From an uncultured Clostridia bacterium (GTDB lineage Bacteria; Bacillota; Clostridia; TANB77; CAG-508), in NCBI GenBank assembly GCA_947628715.1, contig CANRAW010000001.1:102780-166779 (forward strand): a stretch of 64,000 nt of DNA, given 5' to 3'. Below are positions 33,001-41,805 of this stretch, piece after piece (positions within the stretch are counted from its first letter, which is position 1; each line of letters begins with the position of its first letter). The notes beneath the pieces were generated by a model that worked only from the letters and a program-made list of their open reading frames with translations, was not told where the DNA came from and searched no databases. The translations under genes and the position numbers were made by a program.

Positions 33001-34968
33001 CCATTAAATTCTATAACTTCAATATTATTTTCCTTAAATACCTTTTTTAATTTTTCTATAAAATTCATTTGCTCTTTCCTCCAATTCTTAGTTGCTGATT
33101 ATCCATTATAAAACACTTAGGTTAGTCAGACCATATGTCATATTATTGTTTTTTTTCTGCTTTCGCCGCATTGAATATTTGAGCAATATTCTTTAGCACA
33201 ATAATCTTTAGGAAGTTTCAGCAATTTTAATATTTTAAGCACCAATTGATGCCGTCTTGCTCATCGCATAGGCAATTCCCTCAACTTCTGCCGCAGCTTT
33301 TGCAGCGAGTTCGGAGTAAACATCAGTTACTCTCTCACCTTCATCCATCTCCATATGGAAGCCACGCAAGGCTGCTGTCATCTTCTGCGTAGCGTCCTCA
33401 AAGTCTAACCCGGCAAGTGTTGCAAGTTTCATGGTAGACTCGGTAAGTTCCAAAGATTCTGTCGTGTCTAAGCCCTACTGGTAGTAGAGTCCCGAAGCTT
33501 CTATTACGCCTTGGGTAGTCTAACCTAATCTCGCCGCCATTTCTGCATAGCTATCGTAACTTTCCCACATATCTTGTACAGAGAAGTCAGTTACCATAGC
33601 AATATTTGCGAACGCTTTATCTAAGTTCTATATATCAGTAAATGTTTGAGTTATTACTTGTCTAACTTTAGCAACTATATTATATAGTGAGAAAAAACTT
33701 TTTAAAGTGTCTTCTAATACGCTAAAAGTCTTATCAACTTCCGAAGCGGCAACTGATTCTTCATACAACTTGCCAATACTTTCGTCCGTAGTTTGTCTAA
33801 CTTTATCCTATGCTTTGGCACTATCATTAAGCATTTGGTTGACAGCGTTTCTATTATTCTAATTTGCTTCTGTTGTTTCTAAAATTTTGTTAGTTAATTC
33901 TGTTTGAGTTTGAACTATTTGAGCTAATAAACCTAAATAATTTTGAAGATCTACGTTGTTTACCAATTGTTGAGCTTCTGCATTGAGGTTATAATTACCC
34001 ATTTCATCAGGTTCAACTAATACTTGTGCTTTATTTTTTGCTTTAGTAATATTACCTTTATCTACACGACTTGCGTCCTCATAAATTAAATCATTAACTT
34101 TCTTTAAATCAGAAGCAAAGGTTTGTTGTACCTAAGCTGTATTTTTTAATTCTATTCCATAGTTTTTTAAGACTTCAGTTAATCTTTCAATACCTGCTTT
34201 AGCAGATTCACCATTTTTTACAATAGTTAATAAAGTAGCAGAATACTGTTCGTTAATTTTCTTTATATTTACTTCCATATCTTTGTTTAAAAAAGATTTG
34301 GCTAATTTTTCATCGGTAATATTAAAATCAGATTGTTTTAAATTTGAAACGTTTGCTGTATTGATATAATTCTACGCTTTGCCAGTGGTTTGAAATTTTT
34401 GTCCTAAAAATCGTCTATAGTTATTTTCTCTTGTCTCTCCTAATTTTTTTAAAGTCTTTTCAAGTTCTCCGTTTAATTTAATTTCTTTCTCAATTGTATT
34501 TAATTCTTTATCGTCTAATCCATACTTAGTTCCTGTTGCAACATTTGTTACATACAATCCCTCTGCTTGGGCTTTTACACTTGCCTTTGCTTTTTTCTAA
34601 AATTCTTCTTGTTGAATTGATAATTTTTCTAACGCATCGCTTAATGCCTGAATTTCTTTTTGTCCCTAATCAAAATTTTTTGATATATTGAGCTTTTGTA
34701 AATTTTCTCTTATTGAAGCAATTTGAGTATCTAAGATTTCAAAACCTTTTGCAAAATATTCAACTTCTTTTGGATTAGAAAAACCTTTTTGAATTAAGAA
34801 TAGCATTTTTTCCAATTGTTTATCTGCTTTCTAAATTTGTTTATCAACCTAAGTAAAAAGAGTTTCTCTTAATCCAGATTTCTCTAAAGTTTCTCTTATT
34901 TGTTTTAAAGAGTTTAATATTTGAGAAGCGTCAAACTCTCCAATATACTAAAATTTTTCTATTGCCAA
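21078..34968 (-). CDS. Tape measure protein, seven exons separated by six group I introns
   Basis: Exons are 33243-34968, 31992-32065, 30518-30525, 29594-29602, 28586-28597, 27150-27375 and 21078-26867. They total 7,845 nt (2,614 residues) with dozens of TAG=Gln codons. A TTG start follows AGAGGTGAAATAAAAA. Landmarks, once spliced, are AYAMSKTASI-ASSAGMEFETTSAF, ETTQEA-ENI-GTA-LKT-IIARFTELKE, ASGQFRDLDDVFLELS, NTQRYIATVSA-GSRQQSRFLSLMEN, hydrophobic segments, long coiled coils and a C-terminal YAKGGLVDYTGPAWVDG. It sets tail length and guides DNA or effectors through the membrane. By usual scaling, this size predicts a very long tail. The exon 1/2 boundary is uncertain by about 6 nt. Confidence 0.9.
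26868..27149 (-). ncRNA. Group I intron 6 of the tape-measure gene (no ORF)
   Basis: A 282-nt intron between TVSA and GSRQQSRF. Core elements on the minus strand are AATTGCGGGAACG (P), AATCCGCAGC (Q), GTTCAACGACTATCG (R) and AAAGATATAGTCTG (S). The upstream exon ends in T and the intron ends in G (CTTGCTTG). Splicing recreates ATVSAGSRQQSRF, in which the second Q is a TAG codon. Confidence 0.9.
27488..28057 (-). pseudogene. Downstream HNH/NUMOD part, separated from upstream HNH by an in-frame TGA
   Basis: This continues the frame of the HNH gene at 28058-28393 directly after its TGA: SSYKYYTPDNYIDGEKWEQYHD (NUMOD4-like), then a second HNH unit HRGVYESFN...IDHIDGNKSNNNLLNLRL and a C-terminal NUMOD/HTH-like tail. 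No ATG or GTG start lies between the TGA and the HNH motif; the first TTG is at 27928. Either a nonsense mutation split a two-domain endonuclease, or this part is translated by readthrough or from a weak start. Confidence 0.6.
28058..28393 (-). CDS. Intron-encoded HNH homing endonuclease (N-terminal part)
   Basis: A 111-residue HNH protein: MGAHRLVALMF-type motif GAHRLVALMFLDNP, then VVHHIDGDKLNNDVTNLQWVTYSENAK, which contains the metal-binding His and Asn residues. AAGGAGGATTAAAA precedes the ATG. It ends in TGA, but the same frame continues with a second HNH unit. It lies between the Q and R elements of intron 5. Confidence 0.75.
   Translation of the reverse strand: METERKTIILNDIEFDYYIYSDGRCQNKITNNFLKGSIINGYRNYYLRKGKIEKNVGAHRLVALMFLDNPNNLSVVHHIDGDKLNNDVTNLQWVTYSENAKEADHSATKNK
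28598..29593 (-). mobile_element. Group I intron 4 of the tape-measure gene, with GIY-YIG gene
   Basis: A 996-nt intron. Minus-strand elements are P AATTGCTGGGAAACC (about 29530), Q CAATCAGCAGCC (about 29450), R GTTCAACGACTATGG (about 28710), S AGATATAGTC (about 28630) and a P9 hairpin CTTTATAGAAATATAAAG. It ends at G28598. The 5' splice site is ambiguous because both ends border T runs; cutting after GGC gives the canonical GTA-LKT frame. Confidence 0.82.
28726..29430 (-). CDS. Intron-encoded GIY-YIG homing endonuclease
   Basis: A 234-residue protein. The N-terminal GIY-YIG module reads GIYIIKNIINDKVYIGRST, then RRWLSHLRDA and ENFYIEVLEE, which contain the catalytic Tyr, Arg and Glu. The C-terminal DNA-binding part includes an HTH-like NIEIGKIYNKHPKTISRIFSG. 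AGGAGGAACAGTTT precedes the ATG. A possible intron-internal promoter (TTGACA, plus positions 29500-29505; TATATT, 29479-29484; 15-bp spacer) lies upstream. The gene is intact. Confidence 0.9.
   Translation of the reverse strand: MVGIYIIKNIINDKVYIGRSTNIHRRWLSHLRDARVGEESKIHIAMRELGIENFYIEVLEECSVDKLNEREQFYITLFDSWKNGYNNGNSQNFLDGENNCNAKMTEKEIEDIRLRQSKMIEDRNTIYQDYKDKITWSNFAYICKYLTWPDILKEYNTPEIMKWHEERVGNNKIKLSLFDIENIIKMRYEQKKTNIEIGKIYNKHPKTISRIFSGVYYKKEVEFLKETKPELFSN
29603..30517 (-). mobile_element. Group I intron 3 of the tape-measure gene, with LAGLIDADG gene
   Basis: A 915-nt intron. P1 is very clear: exon GGAGAACAT pairs over 9 bp with GTGTTCTTT, with U.G at the splice site. R is GTGAACGACTAAA (about 30385) and S is GCGATAGTCTTA (about 30340). 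Here the endonuclease gene lies 3' of the S strand (P9 side), unlike the neighbouring introns. The intron ends at G29603 directly before exon CGGAACGGC. Confidence 0.88.
29618..30247 (-). CDS. Intron-encoded LAGLIDADG endonuclease
   Basis: A 209-residue protein with two motifs, AYWLGFLYADGYV (about residue 19) and HWSRGLFDGDGSI (about 115). Unlike the dnaE-intron enzyme, it lacks N-terminal HTH units. AAGGAG precedes the ATG. Its TAA stop lies 12 nt from the intron 3' end. Confidence 0.88.
   Translation of the reverse strand: MIYERNSKVFEKIDSEEKAYWLGFLYADGYVDPERGEITLGLAEQDKEHIIKFQNFLETNVPYKDKINNQGKPYRYFRIYDRQICSDLEKQGLYRKKSLTLQPKMIMPNELLIHWSRGLFDGDGSIYPQKNGANSIRYRINLIGTEDILNFVMNLWQINKKLDRNRSVPKFVVAGKREVNKILHLLYDDATIYLDRKYELFKIAIEKNL
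30859..31843 (-). pseudogene. GIY-YIG homing endonuclease interrupted by a +1 frameshift
   Basis: The ATG at 31843 (AAAAAGGAGGAATGCGTA upstream) starts MNYGYIYYSKNKVNGKLYIGK, the GIY-YIG core. The frame hits TGA at ...YGSEKF (GAA AAA TTT TGA). The +1 frame then continues as FEVHYIAAAQDGEELSWLEKYY, exactly as expected for GIY-YIG proteins (xENFEV). Removing one A restores a protein of about 330 residues. The rest resembles an HTH-containing DNA-binding region. It is either a simple indel or a TTT-TGA +1 slip; an indel is more likely. Confidence 0.75.
31879..31907 (-). promoter_or_regulatory. Promoter inside an intron driving the GIY-YIG gene
   Basis: On the minus strand, TTGACT (31902-31907) and TATACT (31879-31884) are separated by 17 bp, 36 bp upstream of the GIY-YIG ATG. 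The layout matches the phage's own early promoters and would allow expression before late transcription. Confidence 0.72.
32066..33242 (-). mobile_element. Group I intron 1 of the tape-measure gene, with zinc-finger protein gene
   Basis: An intron of about 1,177 nt after ...SKTASI. Minus-strand elements are P AATTGCTGAAACTTCC (about 33215), Q AATCAGCAACTAAG (about 33090), R GCTCAAAGACTATC (about 32195) and S AAATATAGTCTATTC (about 32145). It ends AATTG before CATCGAGTGCC. The 5' boundary is uncertain (33243 or 33249). Confidence 0.78.
32295..33068 (-). CDS. Intron-encoded multi-zinc-finger protein, no recognised nuclease motif
   Basis: A 257-residue protein built from four repeated modules, each with CxxC...CxxC (KCLNCGK...CKQCY; KCNKCGE...CNNCE; QCNRCGC...CPNCF; HNKCGF...CPKCY). 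Modules are separated by Lys/Tyr-rich linkers with an I-x-Y/W-x-G signature (IEFNGE, ISYKGI, IEWNGV, LQYKGD). No HNH, GIY-YIG, LAGLIDADG or PD-(D/E)XK motif is evident. A similar single module opens the RuvC-like protein at 8237. It could be a homing-associated DNA-binding protein or a divergent nuclease. GGAGGAAAGAGCAA precedes the ATG. Confidence 0.75.
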   Translation of the reverse strand: MNFIEKLKKVFKENNIEVIEFNGEKEKIVYKCLNCGKIYESSCARNLFSKITLCKQCYNPFSRWNVDRLMEYKFKRLYPNSDITIISYKGICAGTTIKCNKCGEIEEIKNLESLFNGRKDYFCNNCEKESDKIYNHMLEELDKGFVKLIEWNGVNNKSKFQCNRCGCIFDKKVSSSFSGKICPNCFKVYNKFSFDEANQWLEEKTNGEYTLLQYKGDNDKSLIKHNKCGFCYSTRLTDFEKTKGCPKCYRKNKKKQK

Positions 34969-34989
34969 TTTTTATTTCACCTCTTTTAA

Positions 34990-37029
34990 TTAGAATAAAG
35001 ATAATGAAACTAAATTCATTTTTAAACCATTAGGTTTAATTGTTATATCTCCCGATTTATGATTATTAAATTTATCATTTAATTTAAAATCTTGTTCAAA
35101 CCATTTCTTTCTCGCTTCGTTTAAATCATGATATTCAAAAACATTACCTTTTTTCAATCCACTTAGTTTAATTGTAAAAAATGGTAACTATTCACCTTTT
35201 TTAGTTTCCTATATAATCTAATCCATTCTATCTAATATACATTTATAAATATAACTTGCGGGATAAATAACCTAATTTATTTGATAGAAATAATTAACTA
35301 TCATTTTTCCTGCTGAATGGTCATATATTCGCAAAAACTCAGGAGTATGAATTGCTGCAATTGTATTAACTATTGTTCTAATTTGAGAATTAGGACTATC
35401 GAAAAAACCTGCATTAGTAACACAAAAGCGAAGAACATTAGATTCTTTTTTTGTTAAATACCTATTCATATAAGGACTAAAAACACTAAGCGGTTTTCCA
35501 CCATCATAAAGAGTTATCTAATTTTCAGCGGATACTACATAGTTCTTTACGTTTACACCATAACTCTAAGTTGTCATTTTTCCTGATTTTTTATACTAAA
35601 ATTTACCTCTTAAATCATTAACACTTTGTCCATAAGTAAAACCCTCTATTCCACTATAGACATTACCAGTCATTTTTATATCACTTTTTAATCCACTGGA
35701 AATATTATATGCGGCAGATAGTTCTCCTAATATACCTGATACATAGGCATTTGAGTTCGCCGCCTTAAAGGGCTTATACGCTTCTTTATCGTAAGCATTT
35801 TTTATTATATCAGAAATATAATTTTCTTGATTACTACAATAATTCAATGCTTTATTATAAAATTTACTTATATCTTTATAATATTTACTAATATCTAACT
35901 CTCCTAATCCACCAATTGTTAAAATCTAATATTTAGATATAGTATTTTTAATTGTATTATAAAGAGTTTGAAAAGTTGCTACTATATATTCATTTCCTTC
36001 TATTTTTTTACCATACTAATCTTTATAAAGCAAATTAGAGCCTGCCTATTTCTATCCTGTAGAATAAACTCTTAATATTGTTGTACCCTGTTTTCCATTA
36101 GAACCTTCATTTGTCAATTCGTATTTATCAATATTATAATGGTCAAGAACTTCTCTTATGCTATTTCTTAAATTCTAACTAAATGTTTCAGCAGTAACAA
36201 CTTTTTTTAATTTCCAATTGCTAATAATTTTAAAACTTGATTTTTTTGAGGTTTTCAAATATTTTTTTAATAAAGTATCTACAGCTTTTTTTAATTCATC
36301 TTGCATTACAAAATTTCCGATTTGCCAAAGATTATCTTGAAATTTCTCATAAAAAGCTTGCAATGCTTCTACTGTTATATTAGTTCCCATAGTATCAATA
36401 GTCTTTTCATATTTCGTTCCTTTTAATGCCTAAGTTCTTGTAAAAATTTCGGAAGAAAAATTAGATTTCAAAGCATAATACATTTCATCAGAAGAAATTA
36501 TTAAAGCAAAAATATCCCTATCAGACCAAGTAGATTTCTACTTAACTTGTCCACTTGATAACGATAATCTATCGTAAAGTAAAGCAGTCCAAAATTCTAC
36601 TGTTGTCATATCTGAAATTTTTTTAGTTCCTGATAAATCAAAATTGGTATTACTTGTCTTTGTTTTATCACAAAGAGTTTGATAATGAGGATTTTTTGCT
36701 TTTGCATTAGAAAAGATTTTATCAAACAAGACTTCTTCCCTTTTCTCTTGCTATTTCATTTCCTCAATTATTTTTTTCTCGATACCACTAATACCATTAC
36801 TATTATCTTTAAGACTTTTTTCTCTTTCATATAAATATCTTGTGGTATTTACTATCTTTTCCTATACTTCTTCATAATAGTCTAAGTCTTGTTCACTATA
36901 TCCATCATTTGTATCAGGAATATTACTTAAAGCAAAATACATATATCTATAATGTCGAGTTTCTTGATTAAGACAATCTATCGCCCAAGCCCAATCATTA
37001 GCTTTTCCTTTATTCTTTTTAGGTGGCAA
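34990..37029 (-). CDS. Large hypothetical tail-region protein with many TAG codons
   Basis: A 679-residue protein. The TTG start at 37029 is preceded by AGAGGTGAGATAAT (MPPKKNKGKANDWAWAIDCLNQE). A single frame runs through several TAG codons to TAA at 34990, 22 nt before the tape-measure start. It is Lys/Asn/Ile-rich, largely helical and beta-mixed; I recognise no domain. Position immediately before the tape measure suggests a virion or tail-assembly role (inference). Confidence 0.7.
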
Positions 37030-37042
37030 ATTATCTCACCTC

Positions 37043-37939
37043 TCAAATATAATCTTCACTCAACTCACTATTTAAAAAACTTATATTCATAATCTCCCTT
37101 TCTTCTCTATCTTTTTCCTCATTAGGATAAGCAATAAAATAAAAATCACTAACTGTTGAATTATCATAACTTTTTCCTAAATTCATTGATAAACTTGAAC
37201 TTATTTTAACCTTAGGAAAATCGACAATAGCAGTAGTAATTTCTCCTGTTATCTAATTTTTAACACTCATTTTTCCGTCTAATCTCATATAACCATTAAA
37301 TAATCTATTACCCACTTCAATTACCTTTATTCTATCCTAATAATAAAAAGTATAGTCAACAATTACATTACGGTATCGTTCTTTAAAGAAAATTCTATTA
37401 TTAAAAATTCCAAAGTCTTTAATCTTCTATCCCGTCTCTTTATCATAAATAAAAATCCATTTGGTTTTTGATGGCGGCAGAGGTTTTAATAATAACTCTG
37501 GTCGTCTACCCATTGGAAGAGGTTCGTTATAAGGATTAGGCTATGCTCCTATTTTACACTAACAACTGTTAGGACAATATTTTAAATCAACGTAACAATA
37601 AGCATTATCTTCAATAGTATGTAACTCTTCATAATATGAAATTGATTTAAATTTTGGCTCTTTCATTATCGAATTACTTAGTAAACTATAGCTTAAAGGT
37701 GATAAAACCCCATGAGTAATTGCAAAACTAACCTAATGGTCTACTTCCCAATCAACTAAAGGGTTGTTATGATAACCTCCTCTTGCACTTACAATATCCT
37801 TATGTTCGTTAATCTAAGCAATTTCAATTGTAGAAAACGACAATACACTCTCATTAACATCATATTTCTTACTACCAATTTCCAAAGGCTTATTCAATCT
37901 CAAATTAACATCAAACATTTCTTTAATTCCAGAATCCAC
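37043..37939 (-). CDS. Hypothetical tail-region protein, TAG-containing
   Basis: A 298-residue protein. A GTG start at 37939 follows GGAGGTGAGATA. The N-terminus, MDSGIKEMFDVNLRLNKPLEI, is followed by a beta-rich body with a Cys-rich segment (YCYVDLKYCPNSCQCKIG). It ends TGA 14 nt before the next start. Function unknown; it is probably structural by location, between the tail-tube paralogues and the tape measure. Confidence 0.68.
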
Positions 37940-38000
37940 TATCTCACCTCCTATCAATTATCTTATATAATATAAGTAAAATCTTTAGTTTTATAAACTT

Positions 38001-38030
38001 AAAAAAAGAGATAGGATTGTTCCTATCTCT
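38001..38030 (-). terminator. Terminator after the tail-tube paralogue cluster
   Basis: A 10-bp perfect stem (AGAGATAGGA / TCCTATCTCT) with a 4-nt loop is followed on the minus strand by a run of T. It lies 14 bp after the stop of the 38044 gene. Confidence 0.9.
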
Positions 38031-38043
38031 TGTTGTCAAACTA

Positions 38044-39459
38044 TTAGTATATTTCAGGATTCTCAAATCCAACATCAGGCTTGTTCTCAATTGTAGTAGG
38101 TGTATAAGTATACCTTGCTTTCTGAGGAACAATCCTTGTGCCGCCATGAAGCTTGTCTTCTTCAACATCAAATTGTTTAAGTTCCATCATAATGTCGTTG
38201 GGCGGCGTAAGTACGTCAATGCTCATACTAAATGTTGTTGGGTCTCCTTCCGCTTCAAGTGTAATACTTGTATCTGCGGAAACTGTAGCTCTATGGATAA
38301 CGAACTGATAACGTTGGTCTTTTCCTGTTTTCTGTTCCCTAATGTAAGTTTCTCCTACGATTTTGTAAGCATCAGGGAATGTATCAGCGTCTATAACGAA
38401 CGTTTTTCCTATTGTTCCGTCTGATTGTCCTGTTTTAAATTTTACAGTACGAGTAAATTTATAGTATACTGTACCCATTTTTATAGTAAATTCGTCTGTA
38501 TCACGAACACCGTCAAAATCTCTATCATAAGGTTCAGCACCTTTCTCGGCAGCGTCCCAACCTTTTATAAAACCGTCATCAGACAGGCTAAGTAATGGGA
38601 GCATTGTTTTTGCATCGTAGTAGATAGTAAAGGAAGAAGTTGTATCTCCTTTATAATAACGAAGAATATTCTTCTTTTGTTCAGCGGTGCTAATTGTCAA
38701 TCCGTCACGCTGTGTTACGATACATTTCTCCCATCTATCTATTGATTCTGTTTCGTAGATTTGAGTTTCTATTGTACCTATTTTTTTAAGCTCATCGATA
38801 TAAGTTATTATCTTCTCTACTACCTTATCATCAATTGCCCTACCTAAAGTATCTTTTCCATTAACTTTAGTCTCTCTTAATCTAAAGAAATATTGTTTCA
38901 TTAGATTTTCTCTATTCTCAGCAATCTTAGGGTCGTCAGACCTTTGCCTATAGGTAGAAGTCCAATAAACATCATTACCTGTCTCTTCTTGTGCGGCGAC
39001 AGCAACAACTTTAGTTGCTTTCTCGTCCTTAGCAACATCTGTCGCAGCCCTAAAAACAATCTCCCACTCATCATCAGTAAGTGCAGGAGAGGGATAAGCT
39101 TTAGTAGAATAATGCAATTCACCATACTTATTAGCCATATTCAATTTAACAATAGCAGAAGTATAAGGAGATAACTTAGATTCCAATTCGCCGCCCCAAA
39201 TCAAACTCATTGAAGCAGGAGTAAATAAAGCGTCCTCTAAGTTAAGAGTAATCTCTTTACCAAAATTCCATGTGATAAGCTTTTTATTACCTTTACCACC
39301 TTCAGCGGCTACCTTTTCTGCTGACTTCTCTATTGTTGAAACTTTTAAAGTATCGAGGAAAAGCACTGGAGTATAGACCTCTTCGTCTCCAATTGTATTT
39401 ATACTATAGAATACAACATCAGCAACTTCCTTAATACCATATTTCTAAAAAAGATTCAT
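38044..39459 (-). CDS. Tail-tube-type structural protein, paralogue 1
   Basis: A 471-residue protein starting MNLF-Q-KYGIKEVADVVFYSI (one TAG, aligned with E/D in paralogues). It carries the cluster's shared motifs: PVLFLDTLKVSTIEKSAEKV, then GGKGN...NFGKEITLNLEDALFTPASM, then a C-terminal GETYIREQKTGKDQRYQFVIH and ITLEAEGDPTTFSM. It is the last of four tandem paralogues and is followed by a strong terminator, so it is the most likely major tube subunit. The ATG overlaps the stop of the extension of paralogue 2. Confidence 0.82.
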
Positions 39460-39776
39460 TTTTTCACCTCACTCTCTGTTATCGAAATAACATATTCATT
39501 AGGTTTAAGAGCTATAACTTGGTTTCTATTATAATACGGTGTGCCGGCATAGGTTTCTGTTTGAACGCCATTTACTATATTAGTATAGTATGGTGTTATT
39601 TTTTCGTCATAGTGAAGTTCAGCGGTGATTATTGTATCGTCACCACCTGTTCTTGTTTCCTCTTTATGTAAAGTAACTGAATTATTCTCTGAACTTACTT
39701 CGTACTAACCTAAAACCGGACTTATCAACTTAATTTCCGCATTAGTAATTTCTTTTTGTTCCTTAGTTACAACTCG
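39456..39776 (-). CDS. 106-codon in-frame extension of paralogue 2 after TGA (candidate readthrough domain)
   Basis: It continues the frame of the 39777-41792 gene directly after TGA-C: RVVTKEQKEITNAEIKLISPV, then a TAG at VLG-Q-YEVSS, beta-strand-like repeats (NNSVTLHKEETRTGG, TPYYTNIVNGV) and ALKPNEYVISITESEVKK. Its TGA overlaps the ATG of paralogue 1. No ATG or GTG start with a ribosome site lies inside it. It resembles an Ig-like decoration domain in length and strand pattern (inference). Confidence 0.6.
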
Positions 39777-41792
39777 TCAGCGAACCTCATCTTGGTAGAT
39801 GGGGTCGTCAGGCATCACCCAATCACTGGGAACAACATTTGTGCTTCCACTATCATATCCATCGTAGGTAGCTTTATCGACATTATACTGAGTAATCTTC
39901 ATCATTACTCCATCTTCTCTACGAAGTACCTACAGGTTCATGGTGAATGTAGTAGGGTCGCCAGCCGCCTCCAGTGTCAGGCTTGTGTCGCTGCTCATCT
40001 TGCACAATGGAATTTCAAATTGATAACGTTGGTCCTTTCCGTCCTTTCTTGTTCTTGCATAAGTCTCTCCTACTAAACGATATGTTCCGGGATAATGGGT
40101 AGCGTCTACTATTATCCTGCTACCTAAAGTCGTATACTTAGGAGCTTTAGTCCTTGTCCATTTATAATAAACTTCATATTGTTTTATTACTCTTAAATTA
40201 CCATTTACTACTGAACCATTTTTACGTTGGAATATACCAGTGTTTGGTTCATAAGGTTTCATTGTTTTAGGGTCTATATAAACAACAAGTTCCGCTTGAT
40301 CGTATTCGTGCATATAACGATAATTTCCCATTCGAGTATTTCTATCTGTATTGATTGCAAAAGTTTGAGTAGCCTTGCATTTCTCCATTCTTTCAAGGAG
40401 AGGAACTTCCTCTAAGCCACTATTGATTGGGTATATCCAATCTTGAGGAGCAGTTATACCAGTATTCCAATCGTCAATTATATAGAAGATTCCAACAGGA
40501 GCTGTAGCTATACAGGTAACGAGTTTACCGTCTGCGGAGGGAATTTGGTAGTAGACATGAATGTAGAATACAATACGTTTATCTCCACTCTGTCCATCTC
40601 CACTTATACTATAACGTATTCCGTCTATTCTTTCGTATTGCTAATCTCTGTCCGTATCTTTACTATATACCATTTTCATATCATCAGTACTAAAATGAGT
40701 TACTAAATCACTAATTCTATCTACTTTATAATCTGTATAAATATCGTCATTTGACTGTCCGTCTTTCATAAGTTTTTCACGTCTATAATAATGTAAATCA
40801 CTTGTACCAATTTGTATATCTGATTCAGTACCTTCAACTTCTGTTCTATAGAATAAAGAAGCGTGTTCTGCACAATATATATCCATAGTACCCTCAAGAG
40901 AGGACATTTTTATATCAGTATCTTCCCATTTATATTCATATACATTAGCACTTAAATCACACCAAGCGGGTTGTGAATCGCCGCCTACAGCGTGCCAGTT
41001 TTCAACTTCTTCACTATTACTTAAATTAGTATCATATGTTGAAAAAGCAGTAAAATCAAATTTACCAAAATTATCTATTGAAATTTCAGCTCTTTCTAAT
41101 GCGTTTTCTCCCCAACAACCTTTGGTAGTATTTAAAGTGTAACTTTTATATTTTTTCTTGTGAAATTCTTTTTCATGATAAGCTACTTGACCTTGATTAA
41201 CACCATCACTTATTGCTCCATTTTTTTCAAATATTCTTGGTCTACCCCCAGTATTAGGAACAAATCTTATTAACTTTTCTCTATCATCACAAGGGCAAAT
41301 TATACGAACACATTCTCTAATATCCCCATCTTTTAACTCTTTATTTTCCCCTTCACTATCCAATTTTCCATTTTTAACCCAATACCATTTCCCATCACTA
41401 TTACTGGGTTTCTACATCGCAACTTCTTTTGTAAAATAAATATTCCTACCAAGTCTATCTTTAGGATAAATATACGGATTCCAACCACCGTAAATCTTAG
41501 TATGCTTAGTACCAAACTTACCTCCCCACATCATACTCTGACTTGCGGGCGAATACAAAGCATCTTCGAGCGTAACCGTAATCTCCTTACCATAATCCCA
41601 CATAATAAGACGAGGATTTCCTAAACCTCCTCGTGCAGAAGTCTGTTCTGCTGTCTGTTCAACAGTCGAAACTTTTAATGTATCAAGGTACAGAACAGGC
41701 ACATAAACCTCATCATCATATTTATCAAGTTCAATGGCATAAAGAGTTACATCAGCAACTTCCTTAATACCATATTGCTCAAATATATTCAA
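39777..41792 (-). CDS. Tail-tube-type structural protein, paralogue 2
   Basis: A 671-residue protein with several TAG codons and a TTG start after GGAGGGAGAATGA. The N-terminus MNIFEQYGIKEVADVTLYAIE and VLYLDTLKVSTVEQTAEQTS, GGLGNPRLIMWDYGKEITVTLEDAL are shared with the other paralogues. The middle (about 150-450) is an unrelated insertion with Trp/Asp-rich beta segments. The C-terminal core has GETYARTRKDGKDQRYQFEIP and LTLEAAGDPTTFTMNL-Q-VLRREDG. The frame stays open beyond the TGA. Confidence 0.78.
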
Positions 41793-41805
41793 TCATTCTC
41801 CCTCC

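Noticed and set aside
26868..33242. Group II introns or inteins as the interrupting elements
   Set aside because: No reverse-transcriptase/maturase gene or domain V GAGCCG..AY pattern was seen. Reading frames do not continue through the elements as inteins require, and the R/S strands fit group I.
32066..33242. Fixing the exon 1/exon 2 junction of the tape measure precisely
   Set aside because: Two 5' sites (33243 and 33249) both keep the frame. Protein alignment favours the first and P1 pairing the second, so I give an approximate boundary only.
27488..39800. TGA also being recoded
   Set aside because: Two frames continue past TGA (28058 and 39777), but many genes end cleanly in TGA with overlapping downstream starts, so TGA is a real stop here.
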